Shown here: positions 43,269 through 51,935 of the stretch, piece after piece
Layout of the letters: the number at the start of each line of letters is the position of its first letter
Numbering within the stretch: the stretch's first letter is position 1
Assembly: GCF_000938305.1 (NCBI RefSeq)
Contig: NZ_JYMT01000041.1
Location: 78,790 to 142,789, forward strand
Origin: Bradyrhizobium sp. LTSP885
GTDB taxonomy: Bacteria > Pseudomonadota > Alphaproteobacteria > Rhizobiales > Xanthobacteraceae
DNA length: 64,000 nt
Direction of reading: 5' to 3'
Made by a program: the position numbers and the translations under genes
Notes under the pieces: generated by a model
What the model saw: the letters and a program-made list of their open reading frames with translations, nothing else
What the model was told of the DNA's origin: nothing
Database searches by the model: none

Positions 43269-44471
43269 TTAGGTGCTGACCACTTTCAGAGGCGGCGACG
43301 AATTGCTCTGCGTCCGTTGCTCGAGCGACTTCATCGCCGCATCGACGCCGCCGGAGCGGTGCGGAACGCCGGCGGCCGACAGGCCCATCTCCACGCCGGT
43401 CAGCGCACCGAGCAGCGTCAGCTCGTTGCATTCGCCGAGATGCCCGATGCGGAAGACCTTGCCGGCGACCTTTGACAGGCCCGAGCCGAGCGACATGTTG
43501 TAATTGTCGAGCACGACCTTGCGGAACTGGTCGGCATCATGTCCGGGCGGCATCAGCACGGCAGTCAGCACCGGCGAAAACTCCGAGGGCTCCTGGCAGA
43601 GTACCTCGAGGCCCCATTGGTTGACCGCGGCGCGCGTCGCCGCAGCAAGTCGCTGATGGCGGGCGAACACATTGTCGAGCCCCTCCTCCAGCAGCATTGC
43701 GATGGCTTCGCGCAACCCATAGAGCAGGTTCGTCGCCGGCGTATACGGGAAGAAGCCGTTGGCGTTCGGCTTCAGCATCTCCTCCCAATCGAAGTAGGAG
43801 CGCGGCATCTTGTTGACCTTCGATGCAGCGCGGGCCTTTTCCGAGATCGCGTTGAAGCCGAGGCCGGGCGGCAGCATGAAGCCCTTCTGCGAGCAGCTGA
43901 CGCTGACATCGACCTTCCATTCGTCGTGCCGATAGTCGACCGAGCCGAGCGAGGAGATGGTGTCGACCATCAGCAGCGCCGGATGCGAGGCGCGGTCGAT
44001 CGCCGCGCGGATGTCTGCGATGCGGCTGGTGGCGCCGGTGGAGGTCTCGTTGTGCACGACCATCACAGCCTTGATGGTGTGCGCAGTGTCGTCCGCAAGC
44101 CTGGCTTCGATCTGGGCCGGATCAGCACCGCGGCGCCAATCACCCGCAACGAAGTCGACATCGATGCCGAAACGTCCAGCCATCTGGCGCCACAGCGTCG
44201 CGAAGTGGCCGGTCTCGACCATCAGGACCTTGTCGCCCGGCGACAGCGTGTTGACGATCGCTGCTTCCCAGGCGCCGGTCCCCGACGACGGGAAGATCAC
44301 CACCGGACCTGCGGTCTGAAAGATCTTCTGACTGCCCTCGAGCACGGCCCGCCCGAGTTCGGCGAACTCTGCGCTCCGGTGATCGATGACCTGCGTGTCC
44401 ATGGCGCGAAGCACGCGGTCGGGGACCGGGCTCGGTCCTGGAATCTGCAGGAAATGGCGTCCTTGATGCAT
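43269..44471 (-). CDS. Serine--glyoxylate aminotransferase-like class V enzyme, copy 2
   Basis: The 400-residue paralogue of the 40504-41700 product shares HFLQIPGPSPVPDRVLRAMD, PSSGTGAWEAAIVNTLSPGDKVLM, DTISSLGSVDYRHDEWKVDVS and the PLP Lys in CSQKGFMLPPG. The two differ at several active-site-adjacent positions (TYP versus SRI near 165, SIAGSQKG versus SVSCSQKG), so they may prefer different amino donors. The ATG at 44471 has GGGAGG 5 bases upstream. It leads the minus-strand series aminotransferase-MFS-aminotransferase-crotonase-GST and diverges from a GntR regulator. Confidence 0.92.
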   Translation of the reverse strand: MHQGRHFLQIPGPSPVPDRVLRAMDTQVIDHRSAEFAELGRAVLEGSQKIFQTAGPVVIFPSSGTGAWEAAIVNTLSPGDKVLMVETGHFATLWRQMAGRFGIDVDFVAGDWRRGADPAQIEARLADDTAHTIKAVMVVHNETSTGATSRIADIRAAIDRASHPALLMVDTISSLGSVDYRHDEWKVDVSVSCSQKGFMLPPGLGFNAISEKARAASKVNKMPRSYFDWEEMLKPNANGFFPYTPATNLLYGLREAIAMLLEEGLDNVFARHQRLAAATRAAVNQWGLEVLCQEPSEFSPVLTAVLMPPGHDADQFRKVVLDNYNMSLGSGLSKVAGKVFRIGHLGECNELTLLGALTGVEMGLSAAGVPHRSGGVDAAMKSLEQRTQSNSSPPLKVVST

Positions 44472-44501
44472 GAAAACCTCCCATCGGCGCATTTTGACGA
44501 G

Positions 44502-44515
44502 CTGACGAAAGTCAG
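44502..44515. promoter_or_regulatory. Small dyad in the divergent GntR/aminotransferase promoter region
   Basis: CTGAC (44502-44506) and GTCAG (44511-44515) form a short inverted repeat 31 bp upstream of the aminotransferase start. The surrounding 44515-44570 is AT-rich. An operator for the adjacent GntR protein is possible but unproven. Confidence 0.3.
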
Positions 44516-44604
44516 TTTGCATTCATTTTATGTCTTTTCAATAGATATTTCTAATTCGATTATGGACGTCGACGCGATCAGGCTGCTAAATTACCGTGGT
44601 GAAT

Positions 44605-45336
44605 ATGAAATCCACGATTCCCGAAGCCGGGACTCCAATCGCCGAACCGGCCGCCGGTAGTGACCGCCAGGAAGCCTCCCTGCACGGGGAGATCCTGCTG
44701 CGGCTTCGCGACTATGTTGTCGAAGGCAACATCCCAGAGGGGGCGCGCGTTCCCGAGCGACAGCTCTGCGAGATGCTCGGCATCTCCAGGACGCCGCTGC
44801 GCGAGGCGCTCAAGGTGCTGGCCGCCGAGGGGCTGATCGAACTGTTGCCCAATCGCGGCGCGCGGGTGCGCCAGCTCAGCGAGCGCGACCTCGAAGAGCT
44901 GTTCGATGTGATGGCCGGGCTTGAGAGTCTGGCCGGACGGCTGGCCTGCGAGGCCATTACCGACGAGGAAATCAGCGCGATCGAGCAGCTGCATTACGAG
45001 ATGTACGGCCACTATCTGCATCGCGACATGCACGGCTATTTTCAGGTCAATCAACGGATCCATGAGAGCATCGTCGCGGCCGCGCGCAACGAGACGCTGA
45101 AGACCGCCTATGGCAACTTCGCAGGGCGAATCCGGCGCGTCCGCTACTCCGCCAATTTCGCCCGCAAGCGGCAGCGCTGGGCCGAGGCGATGCGCGAGCA
45201 CGAGGCCATCCTCGACGCCCTGCGCCGCCGCGCCGGAAGCGAATTGAGCGACATCCTGTTCCAGCATCTGCGCAACAAGCGGGCGGCTGCCATGGAGCAC
45301 CTGAGCGAAGCCGGAGCCGAACCGGCCGCGACGTGA
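44605..45336 (+). CDS. GntR-family regulator with FCD ligand domain
   Basis: The 243-residue product has an N-terminal winged helix (about 30-95: ILLRLRDYVVEGNIPEGARVPERQLCEMLGISRTPLREALKVLAAEGLIELLPNRGARV) and an FCD domain with Asp/His metal- or ligand-binding residues (FDVMAGLESLAGRLAC, EQLHYEMYGH, HESIVAAARN, REHEAILDAL). FadR-type GntR proteins sense organic acids. It is divergent from the aminotransferase series and upstream of the glycolate oxidase-like gene, so it probably controls both. Start options: the ATG at 44605 or a GTG at 44596; neither has a clear ribosome site. Confidence 0.9.
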   Translation: MKSTIPEAGTPIAEPAAGSDRQEASLHGEILLRLRDYVVEGNIPEGARVPERQLCEMLGISRTPLREALKVLAAEGLIELLPNRGARVRQLSERDLEELFDVMAGLESLAGRLACEAITDEEISAIEQLHYEMYGHYLHRDMHGYFQVNQRIHESIVAAARNETLKTAYGNFAGRIRRVRYSANFARKRQRWAEAMREHEAILDALRRRAGSELSDILFQHLRNKRAAAMEHLSEAGAEPAAT

Positions 45337-45445
45337 GGGTGATCAAGCTTGCCGATTTTGAATTCATAATGTAACTAGCCACGCAAAAGAATGTACAATC
45401 CAGGAGAGCGCTAGAACAGCCCTCTCGAATCACCGTGGATTTGGG

Positions 45446-48415
45446 ATGAAGAACGCCGCCTCATCGCTCGAACAGCGCCTGCGGTCGAACCTGACCGGCG
45501 ACGTCTTTTTCGATGCCTTCAACCGCGGGCGCTACGCCACCGACGCCTCGTTCTACCAGATCATGCCGGCCGGCGTTGTCGTCCCCAAGACCATGGACGA
45601 GGCGCTGCAAACGCTCGCGATCGTGCGCGACGACGGACGAATTGTTACCCCTCGCGGCGGCGGCACCTCGCAGTGCGGACAGACCGTCAACGACGGCATC
45701 GTTGTCGACCTCTCCAAGCATCTGAACCGGATCATCTCGCTCGATGTGGCGAACCGCTCCTGCATCGTCGAGCCCGGTATCGTGCTCGACGATCTCAACC
45801 GCCAGCTCAGGAAGCACGGGCTGTGGTTTCCGGTCGACGTTTCCACCGCCTCGCGGGCCACCATCGGCGGCATGGCCGGCAACAATTCCTGCGGCGGCCG
45901 CTCGCTGCGCTACGGCACCATGCGCGACAACACGCTGTCGATGGACGCGGCGCTCGCAGACGGCACGCTGCTGCATTTCGGCGAGGTGCCGCGTGACCTT
46001 GCACAGGTGAATTCACCCGAAGGCGGCCGGAAGCTGTTCCGCGACATGCTCGATCTCGGCGAACGCGAGGCCGCCGAAATCTCCGACAAATTCCCGAAGG
46101 TGCAGCGCCGGGTCGGCGGCTATAATCTCGACGCGCTGGTGCCGCGCAATGCGCCGAACAACATGGCGCATCTGCTGGTCGGCTCGGAGGGCACGCTGGC
46201 CTTCACGACGCAAGTCGAACTCAAGCTGTGGCCAGTGATCCGCAACAAGGCGCTCGGCGTTTGCCATTTCGGCAGCTTCTATGAGGCGATGGATGCGGCA
46301 CAGCATTTGGTCAAGCTGCGGCCGATCGCGGTAGAACTGGTCGATCGCACCATGATCGCGCTCGGCCGCGACATCGCGATGTTCCAGCCGATCATTTCGG
46401 CGGCCGTGCGCGGCGATCCCGATGCGATCCTGGTGGTCGAGTTCGCGGAGGAGGATCAGGCCGACAATCTCGTCCGCCTCAAGCAACTCGGCGAGCTGAT
46501 GGCCGATCTCGGCTTCGGGTGGGACAGGCCGCAGCGCAAATGGGGCGGCGTGGTCGAGATCGTGGAGCCCGCATTGCAGGCCGGCATCGCCGATTTCCGG
46601 GCCGCCGGCCTCAACGTCATGATGTCGATGAAGCAGGAGGGCAAGCCGGTCTCCTTTGTCGAGGATTGCGCGGTACCTCTGCCGCATCTCGCCGACTATA
46701 CCGAGCGGCTCAACGCCATCTTCGCCAAGCATGGCACCCGCGGCACGATGTATGCGCACGCCTCGGAAGGCTGCCTGCATGTGCGCCCGGTGCTCAACCT
46801 CAAGCTCGAAAAGGACGTCAAGGCAATGCGCGCCATTGCCGAGGAGACGTTCGAGATGGTGCGCGAATACAAGGGCTCGCACTCCGGAGAGCACGGCGAC
46901 GGCCTGGTGCGCTCGGAATTTCACGAGGTAATGTTTGGCGCGCGCATCGTCGCCGACTTCCGCGAGATCAAGGCGCGCTTCGACCCCGACAACACGCTCA
47001 ACCCGGGCAAGATCGTCGATCCGCCCAAGATGGACGACCGCTCGCTGTTTCGGTTTTCGCCGGACTATCGCGTCGGCGAATTGAAGACGGCGCTCGACTG
47101 GTCGGCCTACCCCGGTGCCGGTGGCGGCTTCCAGGGCGCGGTCGAGATGTGCAACAACAACGGCGCCTGCCGCAAGCTCGAGGGCGGCGTGATGTGCCCG
47201 TCCTATCGCGCGACCCGCAACGAGAAGGACGTCACCCGCGGCCGCACCAACACGTTGCGGCTCGCGATTTCCGGTCAGCTGGGGCCAGATGCGCTGGCCT
47301 CGGACGAGATGATCGACACGCTCAAGCTCTGCGTGTCCTGCAAGGCCTGCCGCCACGAATGCCCTGTTGGCGTCGACATGGCCAAGATGAAAATCGAAGT
47401 TCTGGCAGCCCGCGCGACAAGACATGGCCTGTCGCTGCGCGACCGGTTGGTGGGTTATCTGCCCCGCTATTTGGATCTGGCGTCGAGCTTTGCGCCACTG
47501 GCGAATTGGCGCAACAACAGCCCGCTATTGCGCACGCTATTCGAGAAGCTTGCCGGCATCAGCGCCAACCGCACGCTGCCGGCATTTCGTCGCGACACGT
47601 TCCGGCCCGACGCCGTCGTGTTTGGTCCGCCAGATGGTCGCGAGGTCGTGCTGTTTGCCGATACATTCAATCGTGGCTACGAGCGCGAGAATCTCGATGC
47701 TGCACTCGAGGTTCTGATCGCCGGCGGGTATCGGGTGCACTTGCCGCGTCCTTCGGACCACGCCCGGCCGCTGTGCTGCGGGCGAACATTCCTGTCGGCA
47801 GGCCTCGTTGACCAGGCCCGCGCCGAACTGGACCGGCTGGTTGCGACCTACGCGCCGTTCGCGGCGCGTGGCGTGCCGATCGTCGGACTTGAGCCGAGCT
47901 GCCTTTTGACGCTGCGGGACGAGTTGCTGTCATTGCGATCGGATCCGACCGCGAAACAGGTCAGTGCGCAGGCGCTGTTGTTCGAGGAATTCCTGGTGCG
48001 TGAGGCAGAGGCCGGCCGCCTCAGCCTGCCGCTCGGGGCGGTCGCCGCAAAGGCCATGGTCCACGGCCATTGCCATCAGAAATCGTTCGGCGCCTTCAAG
48101 CCGGTCGAGAAGGTGCTGCGTCTGGTGCCCGACCTCGACGTCGAAACTGTCGAATCGAGCTGTTGCGGCATGGCCGGCGCCTTCGGATATGGTGCCGAGA
48201 CCTACCAGGCCTCGATCGACATGGCCGAGCTATCGCTGCTGCCGGCGGTCCGGCGCGCTGATCCCGCGACGCTGATTGTCGCCGACGGGACCTCCTGCCG
48301 GCACCAGATCAAGGACGGCAGCGGGCGCACCCCACTTCACGTTGCACGCGTATTGGCGATGAGCCTTAATTGTGCGAAATCCAGTTCCAACAATCTGTCG
48401 CCCGCAAAGGAATGA
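45446..48415 (+). CDS. FAD/Fe-S oxidoreductase, fused GlcD-GlcF-like (glycolate/2-hydroxyacid dehydrogenase)
   Basis: The 989-residue product has a FAD domain (about 40-250: PRGGGTSQCGQTV, GIVLDDLNRQL, GNNSCGGRSLRYGTMRDN, VGSEGTLAF), the C-terminal FAD-linked domain (GEHGDGLVR, LNPGKIVDPP), two Fe-S cysteine groups (CNNNGACRKL...MCPSY near 567 and CVSCKACRHECPVG near 628), and two CCG domains (RPLCCGRTF near 776, ESSCCGMAGAFGY near 905). The layout matches fused 2-hydroxyacid dehydrogenases such as YdiJ or Dld. Glycolate is suggested by the GlcG-like neighbour and the aminotransferases; D-lactate or 2-hydroxyglutarate are alternatives. Confidence 0.9.
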   Translation: MKNAASSLEQRLRSNLTGDVFFDAFNRGRYATDASFYQIMPAGVVVPKTMDEALQTLAIVRDDGRIVTPRGGGTSQCGQTVNDGIVVDLSKHLNRIISLDVANRSCIVEPGIVLDDLNRQLRKHGLWFPVDVSTASRATIGGMAGNNSCGGRSLRYGTMRDNTLSMDAALADGTLLHFGEVPRDLAQVNSPEGGRKLFRDMLDLGEREAAEISDKFPKVQRRVGGYNLDALVPRNAPNNMAHLLVGSEGTLAFTTQVELKLWPVIRNKALGVCHFGSFYEAMDAAQHLVKLRPIAVELVDRTMIALGRDIAMFQPIISAAVRGDPDAILVVEFAEEDQADNLVRLKQLGELMADLGFGWDRPQRKWGGVVEIVEPALQAGIADFRAAGLNVMMSMKQEGKPVSFVEDCAVPLPHLADYTERLNAIFAKHGTRGTMYAHASEGCLHVRPVLNLKLEKDVKAMRAIAEETFEMVREYKGSHSGEHGDGLVRSEFHEVMFGARIVADFREIKARFDPDNTLNPGKIVDPPKMDDRSLFRFSPDYRVGELKTALDWSAYPGAGGGFQGAVEMCNNNGACRKLEGGVMCPSYRATRNEKDVTRGRTNTLRLAISGQLGPDALASDEMIDTLKLCVSCKACRHECPVGVDMAKMKIEVLAARATRHGLSLRDRLVGYLPRYLDLASSFAPLANWRNNSPLLRTLFEKLAGISANRTLPAFRRDTFRPDAVVFGPPDGREVVLFADTFNRGYERENLDAALEVLIAGGYRVHLPRPSDHARPLCCGRTFLSAGLVDQARAELDRLVATYAPFAARGVPIVGLEPSCLLTLRDELLSLRSDPTAKQVSAQALLFEEFLVREAEAGRLSLPLGAVAAKAMVHGHCHQKSFGAFKPVEKVLRLVPDLDVETVESSCCGMAGAFGYGAETYQASIDMAELSLLPAVRRADPATLIVADGTSCRHQIKDGSGRTPLHVARVLAMSLNCAKSSSNNLSPAKE

Positions 48416-48418
48416 CCC

Positions 48419-48847
48419 ATGGCTGAGCTCACCCTCGACATTGCCCGCAAGATCCTCGATGCCGCATTGGCCAAGGGGATCGAGAAGAAGCTCAAACCGC
48501 TTGTGATCACGATCCTCGACGCCCGCGGCGCCGTGAAGGTGACCGCTGCGCAGGACGGTACCAGCCTGATGCGGGCCGAGATTGCGCATGGCAAGGCCTA
48601 TGGCGCGCTGGCGCTGGGCATGGGATCACGGGCGCTGTTTCAGCGCGCGCAGGAGCAGGCCTATTTCATCGACGCCGTCAACACGCTGGCGCAGGGCCGC
48701 ATGGTGCCGGTGCCGGGCGGCGTCCTGATCCTCGATGGCACCACGCTGCTTGGCGCCGTCGGCGTCAGCGGCGATACATCCGACAACGATGAGACCTGCG
48801 CGGTCGCAGGTATCGAAGGTGCGGGATTTATAGCGAATGCGGGATAG
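48419..48847 (+). CDS. GlcG/HbpS-family protein
   Basis: The 142-residue product matches the GlcG/HbpS fold: LTLDIARKILDAALAKG, VITILDARGAVKVTAAQDG, the HGKAYGALALG motif and PVPGGVLILDGTTLLGAVGVSGDTSDNDE. GlcG is encoded with glycolate oxidase in other bacteria, and HbpS binds haem; the molecular role is not known. It follows the FAD/Fe-S gene after 3 bp, so the genes are coupled in an operon. Confidence 0.9.
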   Translation: MAELTLDIARKILDAALAKGIEKKLKPLVITILDARGAVKVTAAQDGTSLMRAEIAHGKAYGALALGMGSRALFQRAQEQAYFIDAVNTLAQGRMVPVPGGVLILDGTTLLGAVGVSGDTSDNDETCAVAGIEGAGFIANAG

Positions 48848-49944
48848 CATCCGCTTGATCGGCACTTCTGCAGCGCACCGCATAGTCATAGCGTAAGCAA
48901 CGGAGATGCACCCGTAGCTAAACTGGATTGAGCGCCCCCCTTCCGAAGGTGGAAGCCAATGCTCTACTCGTGCCGGGTGCGCTACCGCTCTCGATAGAAA
49001 TGCGTGCGAGCTATTCTTCGAGTCCACCACGGTTTGCGCGACGCCGATTGCCGACGTCGGAGCACGTGGACAGCGCGCACAAGTGAGCCACCGGCGTTGC
49101 TTCGTGTGCGTCGGCGGGCCATCCAGAGCGTAGAGCATCGCGGGGTCCCCGATAGGTTCAAATCCCGGACTCGCAACCACCGATACCGACACTCGCTGCT
49201 CGTGGCCATTTGACCCGTTATTAACCGCAGTGGGGCCGATCATAACTTGGTTAGCAGGACCTGCGGCGCGTGCGTCCCGAACGCAGTGAGCATCTTCTAA
49301 GTTGTTGATTTTTATAGCTGTGCCGTGGCATTTCGTCCGGTTCTGTTCACCCCCATTCCCTGAGTGAAAGTAGGGCCGGTCCGCGGGCCCAAGGCCTCTT
49401 GAGGAATTGACCACCCCTACCCAGCAGTGAGCGACACTGATCCCTACGGTGGATCTACGCCGTTAGTCCAAGTGGGATTTTGGTTTTATTTCGCCGAACT
49501 CTTCGCGAGTGAACCAACAATCGCGTCATTCTGACTGTGGGCTGACCACTTCCGATCTACTTCTGACAACGGACATCGTCGGAGCCAGTCGACGTGTCTC
49601 AAACGGGCCAATAGCAGGCTTGCGAGGTGGTGCCCAGCGCTGTGGAGACAGCGCGACGTGTTGTCGCGACAAGAAAGCCCCTTTCCATCATTGCTAGACT
49701 GATGAGAAGTAGCCGGAGGGACTCGGCAGACCCTTCAATTGGTCTCGCGGTACGAACGATTTAGGTCCCCTGGTTCGAATCTTCGGACAGGCCCATCAGG
49801 AAGCTATTCAAGGTTTTAACGGATTGCCAAGCATGCAGGCGCAGCCTTGGAAAGGATTTTCCCCGCAATCGGCGCTGTGATCCGCTTTCGCAACCGGTCG
49901 GCGAACGCTATGATCCTGTGGGCTTTCTACGGCATCGCTTACAA
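48848..49944. other. Degenerate non-coding region with tRNA-like fragments
   Basis: About 1.1 kb without a convincing gene. At 49156-49179 there is a tRNA 3'-end-like arrangement: a T-loop TTCAAAT, then CCCGG, seven acceptor bases, one base and CCA. The matching 5' half is not evident. A second T-loop-like TTCGAAT is near 49773. The segment 49540-49610 resembles non-coding repeats I associate with Bradyrhizobium, but this cannot be tested here. Base composition is lower in GC than the flanks. It may be an integration scar or remnant DNA. Confidence 0.5.
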
Positions 49945-50907
49945 ATGAGCTACTTTCAACGCATCTTGAGGTTCGGACTAAATAAGGTTCTTGAAGTGCC
50001 GGCTGACCTCGGCTGCCGCATTGTCGCGTTGCCCCAGGTCGCCTCCCGACTTGATGCCAACTACGAAAAGGCAAAACAGGAATACGCGCGACACGTTCCA
50101 TCGATTTTAGGGGACGACCAGACGATTGTCGACGGACTAAGGACGAATGGCGTTTTTGTCACGTCGCTGGAACGATTGAATATTCCGGGTACTGAATATT
50201 TTCTGGAAAAGGCCGACGCTCTTGAGCGCCAACACCTACCCCTCCAGCGTTCCGTTCAAGCTGGAGCTGACGCGATTATGGCTCACCCTGAAATTTACCG
50301 ATGGGGACTTCATGGTCGACTGCTAGACATCGCCGAGAACTATTTGGGCGTGCCCGTCGGTTACGACGGCATAAACATCTTTTTCACCATGGCCGACGGA
50401 CGCGAGACCGGTGTTCGTCTCTGGCATCGCGACAGCGAAGATCGTCAGATGCTGAAAATAGCCGTCTACATTCATGATGTGGACGAAGGCAACGGCCCAT
50501 TCCAAGTCTTGCAACGTCGCATTCCCAACTACGACCGTTTGGCCAGCGGGAGGTTCCCTGTGTTAACACAGCGCCAGCTGGAAGGAGTTCTGCCCGATTT
50601 CGATATGGTTCGGGACGTTATCACGTGCATTGGAAAGCGCGGCACGGTTGTATTCTCGGACACCGCGTCATTCTATCATCGCGGAATGCCGGCGATCACG
50701 CGCGACCGCTACGCGATCTTTTTCAACTATATGGGCCGCGTGCCGCTGCGACCATTTCGTTGTGAGCGCACGATGATCTCTCGCGCGCAAGTCCATCAAC
50801 TCGCGAAAGAACTCCCGGCGCGTCAGCGTGACTGCGTGCTGTGGAGAAACGCCTTGCCGCTGGTCGCTCGTATCCTTCCGCCTGCGCCGACTTATGGAAG
50901 TACGTGA
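49945..50907 (+). CDS. Phytanoyl-CoA dioxygenase (PhyH)-like 2-oxoglutarate oxygenase
   Basis: The 320-residue product resembles non-haem iron oxygenases of the PhyH family: the iron-binding HxD in VRLWHRDSEDRQMLKI (His about 163), the VDEGNGPFQVLQRR turn, and the distal His in FSDTASFYHRG with Arg in TRDRYAIFFNYMG. The substrate is unknown. The ATG at 49945 is chosen; a GTG lies 27 bases upstream. Codon use is less GC-biased than in the neighbours, suggesting transfer. The long intergenic region before it is degenerate. Confidence 0.8.
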   Translation: MSYFQRILRFGLNKVLEVPADLGCRIVALPQVASRLDANYEKAKQEYARHVPSILGDDQTIVDGLRTNGVFVTSLERLNIPGTEYFLEKADALERQHLPLQRSVQAGADAIMAHPEIYRWGLHGRLLDIAENYLGVPVGYDGINIFFTMADGRETGVRLWHRDSEDRQMLKIAVYIHDVDEGNGPFQVLQRRIPNYDRLASGRFPVLTQRQLEGVLPDFDMVRDVITCIGKRGTVVFSDTASFYHRGMPAITRDRYAIFFNYMGRVPLRPFRCERTMISRAQVHQLAKELPARQRDCVLWRNALPLVARILPPAPTYGST

Positions 50908-51122
50908 CAGGGCTGCAGAACGTCGCCAGAGATTCTTGGTATTTGTCCTCGCCGAGCAGCAGTCGGAGGCGAAACGGGCGAGCCACGGAATGTGGCGCGG
51001 TAGCTTTGTCGAACCTTGGCGATATCGTGCTTGCAGAAAAGCAGGCGGATCACCTGTTGGCTGTTCTGATTAGGCTCACCTATCGGGATCTCGGCGGTAA
51101 CCGCCTGTTGCTCAATTCTGAA

Positions 51123-51878
51123 ATGCTACTCGAACAAAATCGCCCTGCCGCCAAATCACGCTGCACTTACGGGCGGTGTGAAAATTATCGAACGTTAATT
51201 CAAAGTCCAGCGGCAAGACGTGCCCCGCAAACATTGGTACGAGACGAAGCATTTGATCGGCTACGCGATGCGATTATTACCGGTCATTTCCCACCCGGTG
51301 CACGTTTTGTCGAGCGAGAACTGTGCGAAGCGATGGGGGTCAGCCGGACCATGATCCGTGAGGCACTGAGGCGGCTTGAGGCCGAAAAGCTGGTGCGCGT
51401 CGAACCGCGTCGTGGTCCAGAGGTCGTGCGCTTAAGCCGGAAACAAGTTGCCGAGATCTACGAGATCCGAGCGATATTGGAAGCAATGTTGGTACGCCGC
51501 TTCACTGAGATGGCGAGCGACCAGGATATCGCTCAGCTCCGCACCATTTTCGAAGAGATTATAAGGGCCGACGAAAATGAGAACGTTTACGATCTCGTCG
51601 ACCTCATGAAGAGGTTTATTGAGCACATGATGCGTGTAGTTGATCACGAGCTCATTAGCGACATCCATCAGCAGCTTATCGCGCGCATCAGTGTTCTGCG
51701 CGTGCTCTCGATGTCCATGCCGGGTCGCATCCAGAGCAGCATGGGCGAGCTTACCGACGTTATCGAGGCCATCGAGCGGCGCGACGCCAATGCTGCCGCT
51801 GAGAGCCTCACTTACTATGTTCGCAATGCAGCTAATGCGGCACTTGCCCGCTTCGACGCCACCCAGACTGACTCTTAG
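51123..51878 (+). CDS. GntR-family regulator with FCD domain, second copy
   Basis: The product is 251 residues from the ATG at 51123. The winged helix starts near 40 (LRDAIITGHFPPGARFVERELCEAMGVSRTMIREALRRLEAEKLVRVEPRRGPEVVRLS) and an FCD domain follows (EIYEIRAILEAMLVRRF, FIEHMMRVVDHELI, IEAIERRDANAA). The open frame runs upstream to 50841, into the preceding gene, but those residues show no family similarity, so the start is uncertain; a TTG near 51235 is another choice. It follows the PhyH-like gene on the same strand. It converges with the Gfo/Idh gene (57-bp gap). Confidence 0.8.
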   Translation: MLLEQNRPAAKSRCTYGRCENYRTLIQSPAARRAPQTLVRDEAFDRLRDAIITGHFPPGARFVERELCEAMGVSRTMIREALRRLEAEKLVRVEPRRGPEVVRLSRKQVAEIYEIRAILEAMLVRRFTEMASDQDIAQLRTIFEEIIRADENENVYDLVDLMKRFIEHMMRVVDHELISDIHQQLIARISVLRVLSMSMPGRIQSSMGELTDVIEAIERRDANAAAESLTYYVRNAANAALARFDATQTDS

Positions 51879-51935
51879 GTTCGACCTTCGCGAATGCGAC
51901 GCTCAACCGAAACCTTCGCTGGTCGGTCGGCGTTT

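Noticed and set aside
41718..43475. Long plus-strand reading frame of 585 codons opposite the MFS transporter
   Set aside because: Rich in Arg, His and Gln with no motifs; it is the antisense of a clear MFS gene.
46013..47425. Minus-strand reading frame of 470 codons opposite the FAD/Fe-S oxidase
   Set aside because: No family signature; the plus strand has the complete oxidase motifs.
49107..49179. Possible complete tRNA gene
   Set aside because: Only four acceptor pairs form, the D-arm does not pair and the T-stem 5' half is mismatched; kept only as a remnant.
49156..49179. Possible tmRNA acceptor end
   Set aside because: The G-U pair needed for alanine charging is absent and no tag-coding region is recognisable.
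48626..49414. Minus-strand reading frame of 262 codons across glcG and the degenerate region
   Set aside because: It overlaps glcG in antisense and has no recognisable domain; no ribosome site supports it.
50841..51122. Upstream extension of the GntR reading frame into the PhyH-like gene
   Set aside because: The extra residues do not resemble a GntR N-terminus and lie inside the preceding coding sequence.
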